A stretch of 43,547 nucleotides of DNA from Trueperaceae bacterium (lineage in GTDB: Bacteria; Deinococcota; Deinococci; Deinococcales; Trueperaceae). Every line of letters starts with the position of its first letter. Position 1 is the first letter of the stretch. Below are positions 1 to 7,678 of this stretch, piece by piece. The notes under the pieces are model-generated. The model had not been told where the DNA came from and ran no database searches. It was given only the letters and a program-made list of their open reading frames with translations. The position numbers and the translations under genes are program-made. The DNA lies in NCBI GenBank assembly GCA_020431825.1, contig JAGQHN010000034.1, positions 1 through 43,547 on the forward strand. Direction: 5' to 3'.

Positions 1-2
1 AG

Positions 3-209
3 GGCTTTAATGTGCATAGTCGGGTGCTTTACGGAAAACCCAGTGATGAAATCGTGAAACTGGCTGAGGCAGAAGCTAGCGATTTTATTGCGATGACCAC
101 CCATGCCAGAGGCGGCCTGGCAGAATGGGTTATGGGTAGTGTCGCGCAGGCGGTCTTACATGAAATAACGATTCCTGTTATTTTCTTAAATCCTGGAAGG
201 ACTTACTAA
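3..209 (+). CDS. Universal stress protein (UspA family), C-terminal part
   Basis: The reading frame is open from the first bases of the window, so only the last 69 codons are present and the true start lies upstream. The remaining piece is the C-terminal half of a Usp alpha/beta fold: a strand and helix around 'SDFIAMTTHARGG', then 'GGLAEWVMGSVAQAV', which matches the family's G-x9-G-[ST] ATP-binding segment, and a final strand 'IPVIFLNPG'. Usp proteins bind ATP or act as stress-responsive cytosolic dimers; no specific substrate can be named. The stop codon directly abuts the start of a second Usp gene, so the two are almost certainly co-transcribed. A GTG at position 12 is in frame but would remove half the fold, so it is not the start. 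Confidence 0.85.
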   Translation, partial: GFNVHSRVLYGKPSDEIVKLAEAEASDFIAMTTHARGGLAEWVMGSVAQAVLHEITIPVIFLNPGRTY

Positions 210-773
210 ATGATAAAACTGCTTATTCCTCAGGATGGTTCTGAGTTTTCAGAAGCGGTACTTAGCGCAGTCGAAAACCAGTTTAAGGCAGCCAATTATC
301 AGCTTGGTTTACTCAGGGTAGTAAGTATGGCTGAAGATGTGCTGGGTCAAGCCTTCGCTCCCTTAGATGCTCATCCTTTTGACGCGCAGCACTGGCATGA
401 ACTCTCATCCGCCAGTGATTTAAACCCGTCTGAACTTAGCGAGGCCAAACAGAATTTGGGAGTCTTAAAAGATAATTTGCTTGCAGCTTTACGCCAAACT
501 GGCTTAAGGCTCGAGGCTAAGGGTTTTCAGGTGAGCTATCACCTGCAATTTGGTGACCCGGCAACGACGATCGTTGCTGTTGCTAAGGAACAAGGGGTAA
601 ACCTGATTGCTATGGCCAGTCATGGACGTTCGGGCCTGGGGCGTATGCTTATGGGCAGCGTAACCCATGATGTCCTGCGCCAATCGCATTTACCTGTGAT
701 GATTGTCAGACCTCTTATTGAACTGGCAGGTCAGGAACTCGAGCAAGGTCTGGCGTTTTCTCCAAGTTCTTAA
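210..773 (+). CDS. Universal stress protein (UspA family)
   Basis: This 187-residue protein is a complete Usp domain. It starts with the strand 'IKLLIPQDGSEFSEAV' carrying the conserved nucleotide-contacting Asp. It ends with 'LIAMASHGRSGLGRMLMGSVTHDVL', which fits the G-2x-G-9x-G-[ST] ATP-binding signature, followed by the final strand 'LPVMIVRP'. It is somewhat longer than the usual 140-160 residues because of an insert around residues 45-75. The ATG follows the upstream gene's stop codon with no gap, and a good ribosome site (GGAAGGA) lies in the end of that gene, so translation is probably coupled. The ATP-binding (rather than non-binding) subtype is inferred from the motif. Confidence 0.9.
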   Translation: MIKLLIPQDGSEFSEAVLSAVENQFKAANYQLGLLRVVSMAEDVLGQAFAPLDAHPFDAQHWHELSSASDLNPSELSEAKQNLGVLKDNLLAALRQTGLRLEAKGFQVSYHLQFGDPATTIVAVAKEQGVNLIAMASHGRSGLGRMLMGSVTHDVLRQSHLPVMIVRPLIELAGQELEQGLAFSPSS

Positions 774-783
774 AGGTGATTAG

Positions 784-813
784 GTCAAAGAAAAAGCACC
801 CCTAATGGGGTGC
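784..813 (-). terminator. Intrinsic terminator of the small membrane ORF
   Basis: A 7 bp perfect stem GCACCCC/GGGGTGC with a TAAT loop (796-813) is followed, reading on the minus strand, by TTTTTCTTTG. The T-run is on the minus-strand side, so it serves the minus-strand ORF ending at 833 rather than the Usp operon ending at 773. Confidence 0.7.
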
Positions 814-832
814 AAATCGCTTGTAAAAGGGT

Positions 833-958
833 TTACTCGTTATCTTCTTCGGGCTTTTGCCCTAATCTGCTTGCCCAAAGTGGTACGAGTGAAATCACCA
901 AAAATGAAACCATTAAAACTGAAGCCATAAGTGCTGAAAAAAGCGCATGTTCACGCAT
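833..958 (-). CDS. Small single-pass membrane protein, 41 aa
   Basis: I do not recognise a family. The 41-residue product has one predicted transmembrane segment (about residues 6-30, 'LFSALMASVLMVSFLVISLV') and a short charged tail ending in 'PEEDNE'. Support that it is a real gene: an exact strong ribosome site GGAGG (about 964-968) with good spacing to the ATG, and a rho-independent terminator just after its stop. It runs against both neighbours and so is probably its own transcript. The topology could be N-in or N-out; with Arg at position 2 and an acidic tail it resembles small accessory subunits of membrane complexes, but that is only a resemblance. Confidence 0.7.
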   Translation of the reverse strand: MREHALFSALMASVLMVSFLVISLVPLWASRLGQKPEEDNE

Positions 959-1077
959 AATTACCTCCGTAAAACTTGGTTAAGCTTATCCTATTTTCCG
1001 GGTATATTCCAGGGAAAATTATCCTTTTGCCCTAAACCCTAAACTTTAAGGTTACACGGGTGAGGTCAGGCTGGTTT

Positions 1078-1083
1078 TAAGAT
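1078..1083 (+). promoter_or_regulatory. Leaderless-type -10 (TAAGAT) before the methyltransferase
   Basis: TAAGAT lies 6 nt before the ATG at 1090. There is no purine-rich ribosome site, so transcription would start at or next to the start codon, as in Deinococcus leaderless mRNAs. Confidence 0.55.
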
Positions 1084-1089
1084 CTCTTT

Positions 1090-1788
1090 ATGGAAAAACA
1101 TTCTGGCGCTTCCTATGATGAGATTGCGGCCAAATACGCGGACAGGCAGGACAAAAAACCTTGGAACCTTTATTTTGAACGTCCTGGTATTTTGCGAAGC
1201 TTGCCAGATGTTGCTGATAAAGATGTTCTTGATGCCGGCTGTGGTCCTGGTTTCTACTCGCAAAAAATGCTCGAGCTTGGCGCGAGGGTAACCAGTTTTG
1301 ATCTTAATCCCGTCTTTGTGCAGCGCACACTAGAAAGAACTGGAGAACGTGCCAGGGTTCTACAGGCAGATTTGGCTGAACCTCTAGATTTTCTTAAAGA
1401 TGCCTCGTTTGATCTGGTTGTCTGTATCCTGGTTTTGCACTATCTCAGGGACTGGGAACCAGCGCTCCTTGAGTTTAAGCGCATTCTTCGTCCTGATGGC
1501 TTAATATTTTTTTCAACTCACCATCCTTTTACTGATCTTCAGCTATCGACAAGTGCTGACTATTTTGCGACTGAACTACTCGAGGACGAATGGGATATAG
1601 GTAAGGTCAGTTTTTATCGGCGACCCTTGTCAAAGATTTCCAGGGATCTTTACCATGCTGGTTTTCTGATTGAAGAACTACTCGAGCCTCAACCCATCAA
1701 GCCTCCAGATACAGTAACTTTTGAGGCGTACGAAAAGGCAATGAAGACCCCCATGCGTTTGCTGATTCGTGCGCGTAAATGTGTTTGA
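1090..1788 (+). CDS. Class I SAM-dependent methyltransferase
   Basis: This 232-residue protein is a Rossmann-fold methyltransferase of the Methyltransf_11/25 type. Motif I, 'VLDAGCGPGF' (about residues 46-55), binds S-adenosylmethionine. The acidic end of strand 2 is 'VTSFDLNP' and motif IV is 'FDLVVCILVLHYLRDW', with 'FKRILRPDGLIFFSTHHP' as the post-motif segment. It is close in overall pattern to UbiE/SmtA-like small-molecule or lipid methyltransferases, but the acceptor substrate cannot be read from the sequence. It stands alone between two other plus-strand single genes. The start is set by the first ATG, preceded by a TAAGAT hexamer instead of a ribosome site. Confidence 0.88.
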   Translation: MEKHSGASYDEIAAKYADRQDKKPWNLYFERPGILRSLPDVADKDVLDAGCGPGFYSQKMLELGARVTSFDLNPVFVQRTLERTGERARVLQADLAEPLDFLKDASFDLVVCILVLHYLRDWEPALLEFKRILRPDGLIFFSTHHPFTDLQLSTSADYFATELLEDEWDIGKVSFYRRPLSKISRDLYHAGFLIEELLEPQPIKPPDTVTFEAYEKAMKTPMRLLIRARKCV

Positions 1789-1889
1789 TGACAGATTTTA
1801 GTTTTGCCTACGGAGTTCATCATTTGGTTGACCACTAAAAAGGTTACGGCTGCTTCTTGATGGGTACATGATCTTAGAGAATCTTCTGT

Positions 1890-1895
1890 TAGACT
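1890..1895 (+). promoter_or_regulatory. Leaderless-type -10 (TAGACT) before the exonuclease
   Basis: TAGACT sits 5 nt before the ATG at 1901 with no ribosome site. This spacing favours 1901 over the upstream in-frame ATG at 1868 as the true start. Confidence 0.5.
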
Positions 1896-1900
1896 CAGCC

Positions 1901-2560
1901 ATGCTCGAGCAAGCCTCTTATCAGTGTCAAGGGTGTCAAAGACAGCTGCGCAGCGAACGCTTTTTGAAACAGGGTCTTTGTCGGGATTGCCGTGATGCCA
2001 GAGAGCGTAGTTTGGGCAGGTCCAGGGCTCGAGCCGCCATAGACCAGCTCTTGGACCGCGAAGATGTCCTTATCTTAGATACTGAAACCACGGGCATGAG
2101 CGGTGCTGAAGTTATTGAATTATCCGTTATTAATACCAAGGGTGATACCCTCATTGATACGCTGATAAAGCCAGTGACCACGCAAATGAATCCTTTTGCC
2201 CAGCGTGTTCATAACATCAGTATGACAATGCTTAAAGATGCACCGAGCTGGCCTGAGGTTTTACCAGAGCTTGACCGGATAGCCTCCCACAGTACGCTGC
2301 TCGCCTGGAACGCCTCTTTTGATGCCAAAATGCTCGAGCAAACGAGCGAGGTCTGGGGTTTAGAGCATCCGCGCTGGCTCTTTGTCTGTGCTATGCGGCT
2401 CTATGCCAAAAAGCGCGGCATAAAGTCTCGAGGTTTGCATAAAGCGGTGGTTGATGAAAATCTTGCTTATCTTTTAGAAATGCACCAGAGCCACCGTGCC
2501 CTGGGAGATGTAAAGTTTGTGCTCGAGGTGTTAAGGGAAACAGTTAAACGAGCTGACTGA
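1901..2560 (+). CDS. DEDDh 3'-5' exonuclease with N-terminal zinc finger
   Basis: This is a DnaQ/RNase T-like exonuclease of 219 residues. Exo I is 'LILDTETTG' (catalytic Asp60, Glu62). Exo II is in 'LLAWNASFDAKML' (Asp141). Exo III is 'SHRALGDVKF' (His198, Asp203), which defines the DEDDh subtype. Before the nuclease is a small CxxC...CxxC cluster (Cys9, 12, 27, 30), a likely zinc ribbon that could contact nucleic acid or a partner. The family trims 3' ends of DNA or RNA with two metal ions; whether this one proofreads, repairs or processes RNA is not clear. An ATG at 1868 would add 11 residues; I prefer 1901 because it is preceded by a -10-like hexamer and starts close to the zinc ligand region. 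Confidence 0.85.
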   Translation: MLEQASYQCQGCQRQLRSERFLKQGLCRDCRDARERSLGRSRARAAIDQLLDREDVLILDTETTGMSGAEVIELSVINTKGDTLIDTLIKPVTTQMNPFAQRVHNISMTMLKDAPSWPEVLPELDRIASHSTLLAWNASFDAKMLEQTSEVWGLEHPRWLFVCAMRLYAKKRGIKSRGLHKAVVDENLAYLLEMHQSHRALGDVKFVLEVLRETVKRAD

Positions 2561-2618
2561 GAGTCTAGCTTAATCTTGCTTTAAAGTTCTTCTACATTGG
2601 ATACAAAGCTTTACTTGT

Positions 2619-4535
2619 TTATTTCTTGATTAACCTAAAAGCATAAGTACCACCCGAATAATCTCCAGTAACGAACCTAATATAGTGGCGTCCAGACTCA
2701 AGATAATAAGTGACATTACCATATTTATCACTACTAAAATGCTCGAGACTTCTAGAACCTTTTTTTGAGATACCGGGGGTAATAGAACCCCAACCCGAAA
2801 AATTAATGTCTATTAGCACATTGAAGTAGTTAGGATAACTATATCCAGCAGGAACGGTAAATTCAAAAACATCTATATCCCACTGATACATAGTAAGGTC
2901 ACTATATAGTTGCTCAAGTTGAATTGGCACAGCGTCATTTCCATTGGGGTCATTATTGGGTTCAAATTTATCCAATTCTAACTCCTGTACAGGTTTCAAA
3001 AGGACTGAATAAGGTCTTGATGATAAGTCAATCTCATAAATGAAGGGGTTTGGTTTAGCGTCCACTTTCATAAAATAATCGCCAGTGGGAAAAACTAAAT
3101 ATGAATTAAATTGACCAAAAGGAGAAGGATTAGGTGAATTAACTTGGTAAAATTGATATCTAACTTTGTCTGGTTCATTTTGAAAATTTAGTTCAACAGC
3201 GGTTGGCTTAGTTATTGAAAACTTAAACCAATCTATGTCCTCGGGGGTTAGTATCAAAGATTGCACTGAATCGAAAACCAATTGAGTCGCGTTTTCTTTC
3301 GAGTTATTTGGCTCTAAAGTGTCATTCTCTAATTCTTGAGAGGACAAAGTTAAGGTATAAGGTCCCACTCGATAGATAGTTGTTTCACGGCGTTTAAGGG
3401 TTAAATAATAAGTACCTGCTGCTAAAACCTTTAGACCTTCGATAATTTCCGAATTACCTTCCAATTCCTCAAAGTCAACTTCTATAGTAGTTCCCTGATT
3501 GTTTTGCAATTGAAAATCGGGAAAGTCATTATAGTAATTCGGAGTGTCTTGGATGACTTTTAAACTAAAAGTTACTATAGCTTCTTGAGTCAACTCAAAT
3601 TTGTACCAGTCTTGGTCATTAGTTAGTAGGTATGCTTCTATTGAAGTATTGACTGGAATATTTGAAGCTGATGTAAGTTCATTATTGGGCTCGAGATTTT
3701 TATCAGGTACATCTACTGTTTGAATATTGAGGTGGTATACGCTGCCATTACTGTCTCCTCCCATTGATTTTATAAAGTAACGACCAGCAGGTATACTTGT
3801 CTTAAGACTTGCCTTTGTTTGATCAGTCCAGATTGTTTCACTAATAATAAGATTTAACTTTTCATCATATAGCTCTGTGCTGAAGTTTAAATTTAGGTCC
3901 GTATCGAAATTGACCGAAACAATACTGTCATTAAGAAGTTCAAAAGTGTACCAATCAATATCACTACCTATAGACACTAGCTCATTATTTCTATTTAGTG
4001 GAATAGGAGCAGCGATTTTTTCAGAAAAGTTTGGCTCGAGTTCGTCATCAAATAAGACAGAGGCAGGAATACCATGCGCTAAAGTAGTTGTTGCATTAAG
4101 TATAGACTCTTTATCTGAATTACATTGGGTTGGGACTTTTTCTTGAAACTTCAAATTTAACTGTGAACCTTCTAGAGAGAGCTTAGTATTGAAGCCAAAA
4201 AGAGCATCCTCAAAATAAAGCCATATTTCCCCTGACGCACCAGCATCTGATAGTTCAGCATCGAGTCTGCCACGAGTGACCAGTCCGCCATAGGTAAAAA
4301 CGACAGTACCCCTAATTTTATTTTCTGTTTTAATGAGTTTTAGCGCAATACTTGAGTCTGTTGACTTATCACAAACAGTGGTACTAAAATTGGCGAACCA
4401 TTTTCCGTCATAACTATTAGGTTTAGTTGCAGGAGGAGGATTATTTCTGGTGCTGGTTTCATTTCCGCAAGAACTTAGAAGAACTGCCGTCAAGATAATT
4501 ACAAAAAAATAGATTAATCTCTGCTTCTGACTCAT
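2619..4535 (-). CDS. Lipoprotein with four PPC-like repeats
   Basis: This 638-residue protein begins with a lipoprotein signal peptide ('FVIILTAVLLSSC', lipidated Cys23). After a linker and a unique N-terminal beta domain (about 40-155) come four copies of a roughly 110-residue module, starting near residues 163, 278, 404 and 521. Each opens with '[LF]EPN[NF]' and has 'D.DWY.FEL' some 25-30 residues later, with 'GTYYLTL/GDYFMKV/GRYFIKS' near its end. This is the pattern of the bacterial pre-peptidase C-terminal (PPC) domain, a beta-sandwich common in secreted proteins. No protease is attached, so a binding or surface role is inferred. Base composition is visibly more AT-rich than the flanks and only three CTCGAG sites occur, hinting at a different origin. 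A TAAACT hexamer lies 9 nt before the ATG, and there is no ribosome site. Confidence 0.8.
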   Translation of the reverse strand: MSQKQRLIYFFVIILTAVLLSSCGNETSTRNNPPPATKPNSYDGKWFANFSTTVCDKSTDSSIALKLIKTENKIRGTVVFTYGGLVTRGRLDAELSDAGASGEIWLYFEDALFGFNTKLSLEGSQLNLKFQEKVPTQCNSDKESILNATTTLAHGIPASVLFDDELEPNFSEKIAAPIPLNRNNELVSIGSDIDWYTFELLNDSIVSVNFDTDLNLNFSTELYDEKLNLIISETIWTDQTKASLKTSIPAGRYFIKSMGGDSNGSVYHLNIQTVDVPDKNLEPNNELTSASNIPVNTSIEAYLLTNDQDWYKFELTQEAIVTFSLKVIQDTPNYYNDFPDFQLQNNQGTTIEVDFEELEGNSEIIEGLKVLAAGTYYLTLKRRETTIYRVGPYTLTLSSQELENDTLEPNNSKENATQLVFDSVQSLILTPEDIDWFKFSITKPTAVELNFQNEPDKVRYQFYQVNSPNPSPFGQFNSYLVFPTGDYFMKVDAKPNPFIYEIDLSSRPYSVLLKPVQELELDKFEPNNDPNGNDAVPIQLEQLYSDLTMYQWDIDVFEFTVPAGYSYPNYFNVLIDINFSGWGSITPGISKKGSRSLEHFSSDKYGNVTYYLESGRHYIRFVTGDYSGGTYAFRLIKK

Positions 4536-4574
4536 TTATTTGATAGTTTAGGTGATCTAGGAGAATGGATGAGA

Positions 4575-5597
4575 TTAAATTTCACTTTCGTGAGAGTCTA
4601 ACTCTTCTGCTTTTTTAACAAAATCATAACCGCTTTTTTGGAAAGCATGTTTGGACAATGAAACGCTGACGGCATTGGTACTGGTTTGCTTACTGGCTAA
4701 AAAACCTCTTAAGCCCAGGGCTGACATGCTCGAGTCAGGAAGTCTCAGCTTAACTTCGCGCAAACTATCATCAAAGTCATAGGGGGCGTAAGGGAAAAAC
4801 TTGTTGCCCCGCTCATCGTAGTGGAGATATTCTGCGGGCACCGAATCACTGACAAGACGCCACTCTGCTTCATCCTTAAAATCGCTGTGTTTAAGCAGGC
4901 TAACGACCTGAAGCAAGATGTCATGAACTCTTTGGGTTTCTCTATCAACGATCTTGATGCTTTCGAGATAGGCCTTTTGTAAGTCTGCGCCCTCATAGTA
5001 AAGTTCTTGAACCTGGGCAAGCCAGGATTGCAGACTGCCTAAGAGTGCGCCCTGAATGACAACTGCCTGATCTTTCCAATCGGCGTAGTAGCAGGGGAGG
5101 AGCTGAAAACTTTGCTCAGCACCTTTTATCGCCAGATGATCGGCAGAAAAACCAAGACTGTAGCCGCCGTAGGGTGCGTAGCGCTTCCAGCTTGAAAGTT
5201 CATCAGGGTGCTCCGAAAAACTCAAAATAAGGATGTGGTTGTCGGCTTTGAGGTAGGTCTCGAGCCTATCTCTGAGCTTAGTTAAGATGAGATGCTGATA
5301 AAGCGCGTAGCGTTTTTTCGGATGCTGACTGTAACTGAGCTGCGCCGTTGGACTGAGCGGTTCAGGAATTTGGGTGCGCTCGAGTAGCTTGTCAATAAGC
5401 CTTAAGCTAAGATTTAAGCCTTTTAAGCTTTCTTTGGTATCTGCCATGAACACAAGCGAAGATGCCCAAAGCTCGGCTGAGCGTAAGATGCTTAGGGCAG
5501 ACGTAGCTGGCGTGTAATGAAAAAGTCTCGCGGGTTGCTCTTTGGCAAGATGGCTCGAGAATTCATGAATGTACGCCCAAACAGACTGTGAACTCAC
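4575..5597 (-). CDS. DUF2971 domain protein
   Basis: This 340-residue protein matches the DUF2971 pattern. There is an N-terminal 'LFHYTPATSALSILRSAELW' (about residues 24-43) followed by 'SLVFMADTKES', and a central 'ILSFSEHPDELSSWKRYAPY' with 'GYSLGF'. A later 'EAEWRLVSD' segment corresponds to the conserved 'E.EwR' block. The family's function is not established; it is often found in variable and defence-rich regions. The start is a GTG at 5597: upstream there is no ribosome site, but TAAGAT stands 6 nt before it. It lies on the same strand as, and about 40 nt upstream of, the PPC lipoprotein, but that gene has its own -10-like hexamer. Confidence 0.7.
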   Translation of the reverse strand: MSSQSVWAYIHEFSSHLAKEQPARLFHYTPATSALSILRSAELWASSLVFMADTKESLKGLNLSLRLIDKLLERTQIPEPLSPTAQLSYSQHPKKRYALYQHLILTKLRDRLETYLKADNHILILSFSEHPDELSSWKRYAPYGGYSLGFSADHLAIKGAEQSFQLLPCYYADWKDQAVVIQGALLGSLQSWLAQVQELYYEGADLQKAYLESIKIVDRETQRVHDILLQVVSLLKHSDFKDEAEWRLVSDSVPAEYLHYDERGNKFFPYAPYDFDDSLREVKLRLPDSSMSALGLRGFLASKQTSTNAVSVSLSKHAFQKSGYDFVKKAEELDSHESEI

Positions 5598-5603
5598 TCG
5601 GCT

Positions 5604-5609
5604 ATCTTA
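5604..5609 (-). promoter_or_regulatory. Leaderless-type -10 (TAAGAT) before the DUF2971 gene
   Basis: On the minus strand TAAGAT precedes the GTG start by 6 nt and no ribosome site is present, which supports the GTG as the true start. Confidence 0.5.
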
Positions 5610-5794
5610 ACAGGATTTGTGAGGGAGGGTAGCAAAAAGGAGAAAAAGACCTGCCCACTGCTTCAAGATTCCCCTTCTTTTCTAGAGGTTCCGACCGAAG
5701 GGAGAATGATTGGGTTAGGAAGGATTTAATGCCTCCGAGCTTGCGAGACCAATTGGGCTGAGGAGGATTTCGCCTAAAGAAACTGCAAACTTAG

Positions 5795-7093
5795 CTATTT
5801 CTCAGGAATACTTATACTACTCAGCAGCGTGATTTTCCCCTCAGCCAGCGCACTATAGTCGTATTGAAAAAGGCCATTTTCTGCAATCACAATGGCACTT
5901 CCTGCCACCGGAATAATATCTCTTGCCTGAATCTCGGCAAATTGTTTAAAGAGGTTTAGATTTAGAGGGTCTCTGGCGTTTTCATAGACTTTTAGACCTG
6001 CGGCACCGTCGCAGACAAAGAGATAGTCACCGTCAATGCCAAGGCCATAAGGTTCTTGCAGGGCGTAATCTTTGATCAGTCTTGGGGCATTAGGGTCTGA
6101 GACATCTATGATCTCGAGCCTGTTGATTTGGTTAAAACAGCTGCCTTGCAAGGTTATATAGGCAAGGTTACCCTGCACGACTACCGGGTCACAGCTTTGC
6201 AGGTGATCAATCGAGCCCTGTTTTTGTAAATTAGCGGGGTCGCTGGCATCAAAAATATACATGCCTTGATTACCACCAACGTAAAGCTGCTGACCATTGT
6301 CGCCAAAATAAGCAAACAGCGTTTCAATGCCAAAGTTAACGCCAACCCGGTTAAAGATGACAGGGCTACTGGGCGTTTCCAGGTGAAAAGTTTGAATGCT
6401 GTCTTGATCTATGGTGTAGAGATAGTCAGCTATGCTGGCAAAGCGTGCCAGCGAGCCGCCTTGAGAGACATCACCACCCGCTGCTGGAGGGGGGGAAGCA
6501 TCAACGGGGGCTTCGTAAACCACGCCTGGACAACGGCGGAAACGTTCTGTAACTTGTTTGCCTTCGGTGTAACCCACCAGAATACCTTCTTCTGGTGTGC
6601 CGGGTGCGGGAACAGGTTGAGGGTAGAAGTTGTTAAAGACTTGCTCGAGCCTCTTCAAAACTGTAATCTTGCCAGGGTCGCTTATATCTATAGTTACCAA
6701 ATCGGTATAGTTATCTGCATAAAGAATGGCTTTGTCGCCATCTTGTTTAACCAGCAAATCATGATTACCTGGAATAGCAATAAAGGCCAGCTTGACGGGC
6801 TTTGCAGGGTCACTATTATTTAAAACGTGAATACCTTTTTCAGGCTCATTGATAAGTAACCAGTCGTGGTGCAAATAGATTTTCCCTGAACTTAAGATTG
6901 GCTGAGGTGCCAAGCTCTCAATCTTAGTCATCTCATCAGCCGTTATGTAAACCGGAACCATTTCGTTGTAGGTATAGGTGTCGGTGCTGCAGAATAGTCC
7001 TAAATCGCAGCTTGTGAGTAAGACCAACCCCAGCATTCCAACTAAGACTTTCATACTATGTTTAATGGTTTTATATGTGACGGTTACTGGCAT
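5795..7093 (-). CDS. Lipoprotein with LVIVD-type beta-propeller repeats
   Basis: This 432-residue protein carries an N-terminal lipoprotein signal ('VGMLGLVLLTSC') preceded by an unusually long basic n-region. The body is built of repeats in which a strand ends in '[ND].SDP..P..' and is followed by a short hydrophobic strand: 'NNSDPAKPVKLAFI', 'DISDPGKITVLKRL', 'ASDPANLQKQGSI', 'DVSDPNAPRLIKDY' and 'ARDPLNLNLFKQF'. This is the LVIVD repeat pattern, predicted to form a beta-propeller at the cell surface. No catalytic motif is visible. The start at 7093 is chosen because AAAGGGG lies 6 nt before it; a second ATG 13 codons in lacks one. An approximately 200 bp gap separates it from the DUF2971 gene, and I see no clear signal in that gap. 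Confidence 0.8.
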   Translation of the reverse strand: MPVTVTYKTIKHSMKVLVGMLGLVLLTSCDLGLFCSTDTYTYNEMVPVYITADEMTKIESLAPQPILSSGKIYLHHDWLLINEPEKGIHVLNNSDPAKPVKLAFIAIPGNHDLLVKQDGDKAILYADNYTDLVTIDISDPGKITVLKRLEQVFNNFYPQPVPAPGTPEEGILVGYTEGKQVTERFRRCPGVVYEAPVDASPPPAAGGDVSQGGSLARFASIADYLYTIDQDSIQTFHLETPSSPVIFNRVGVNFGIETLFAYFGDNGQQLYVGGNQGMYIFDASDPANLQKQGSIDHLQSCDPVVVQGNLAYITLQGSCFNQINRLEIIDVSDPNAPRLIKDYALQEPYGLGIDGDYLFVCDGAAGLKVYENARDPLNLNLFKQFAEIQARDIIPVAGSAIVIAENGLFQYDYSALAEGKITLLSSISIPEK

Positions 7094-7184
7094 AGTTTAC
7101 CCCTTTGACGCTTGATTTGCTAAAAGCATAAGCCGAAACAGGGGTTTTTGCTATTGCTAATTGTCACAGAAGTGATTCAGACAA

Positions 7185-7370
7185 TTAAGGGGCAGGAATT
7201 TCGAGGTCTTTGCAAATTTTCTTAACCAGGAAATCATTGACTTGACGATGTCTTGGAACAGTTGATGATTTGCCGCTAGTGCGATTGATAAAAACAGTAT
7301 GATTGCTGCCCTCGCGAAAAAACTCGCAGCCGTTTTGTTCAAGATGGCGTATAAAATCTCGCCGTTTCAT
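7185..7370 (-). CDS. hicA: HicA-type mRNA interferase toxin
   Basis: This 61-residue protein matches HicA throughout. It has the N-terminal 'MKRRDFIRHLEQNG', the strand-turn-strand 'GSNHTVFINRTSGKSSTVPRH' with the catalytic His24, and the C-terminal helix with 'VNDFLVKKICKDL'. HicA has a double-stranded RNA-binding-like fold and cleaves mRNA when not bound by HicB. The ATG overlaps the hicB stop codon by one base (TGATG), so translation is coupled. A TTG one codon earlier could also serve. Order is antitoxin then toxin, the reverse of the classical hicAB order. Confidence 0.9.
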   Translation of the reverse strand: MKRRDFIRHLEQNGCEFFREGSNHTVFINRTSGKSSTVPRHRQVNDFLVKKICKDLEIPAP

Positions 7371-7585
7371 CAAGCAGCAGTAGAAAAACTCTCTTTTATG
7401 ACATTACGTCCTTTTAAGCTCTCTTCTACCAATGCGCGATTGGCTTCAAGTACAAGATTAACCGCTTCTCGCAGGTTTTCTCGGGCTTCCTCGAGGGTTT
7501 CTCCTTGGGTATTTGCTCCGGGTAATTCTTCAATAAAACCTATATAACCCTCAGCTACTTTTTCAAATACAGCTGTCAATTTCAT
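7370..7585 (-). CDS. hicB: HicB-type antitoxin, short form
   Basis: This 71-residue protein is the partial RNase H-like HicB domain: 'FEKVAEGYIGFIEELPGANTQGETLEEARENL' is the family signature, followed by one helix. It ends without a ribbon-helix-helix or helix-turn-helix domain, so it probably neutralises HicA by direct contact and may not itself bind DNA. It is the first gene of the pair; its ATG is preceded by TAAAAT at 6 nt and no ribosome site. Confidence 0.9.
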   Translation of the reverse strand: MKLTAVFEKVAEGYIGFIEELPGANTQGETLEEARENLREAVNLVLEANRALVEESLKGRNVIKESFSTAA

Positions 7586-7591
7586 GGCTTG

Positions 7592-7597
7592 ATTTTA
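7592..7597 (-). promoter_or_regulatory. Leaderless-type -10 (TAAAAT) before hicB
   Basis: TAAAAT is 6 nt before the hicB ATG on the minus strand with no ribosome site. If hicB is leaderless while hicA depends on coupling, antitoxin would be favoured in translation (inference). Confidence 0.55.
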
Positions 7598-7666
7598 GCA
7601 TAGTGAAGATTCATGACATTAAATGCGAGAGGTGAATACAGGTCAGACGTCCTGAAGCTTTTCCAG

Positions 7667-7672
7667 TAAACT
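7667..7672 (+). promoter_or_regulatory. Leaderless-type -10 (TAAACT) before acuB
   Basis: TAAACT is 6 nt before the acuB ATG. No Shine-Dalgarno sequence is visible. An overlapping alternative, TATAAC, is too close to the start codon. Confidence 0.5.
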
Positions 7673-7678
7673 ATAACT

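Noticed and set aside
1066-1263. A 65-codon minus-strand frame over the methyltransferase start
   Set aside because: It is antisense to a well-supported gene and shows no ribosome site or family pattern.
5598-5794. Hidden gene or RNA in the 200 bp gap before the LVIVD lipoprotein stop
   Set aside because: No frame with a start site, no stable hairpin with a T-run and no tRNA-like cloverleaf was visible.
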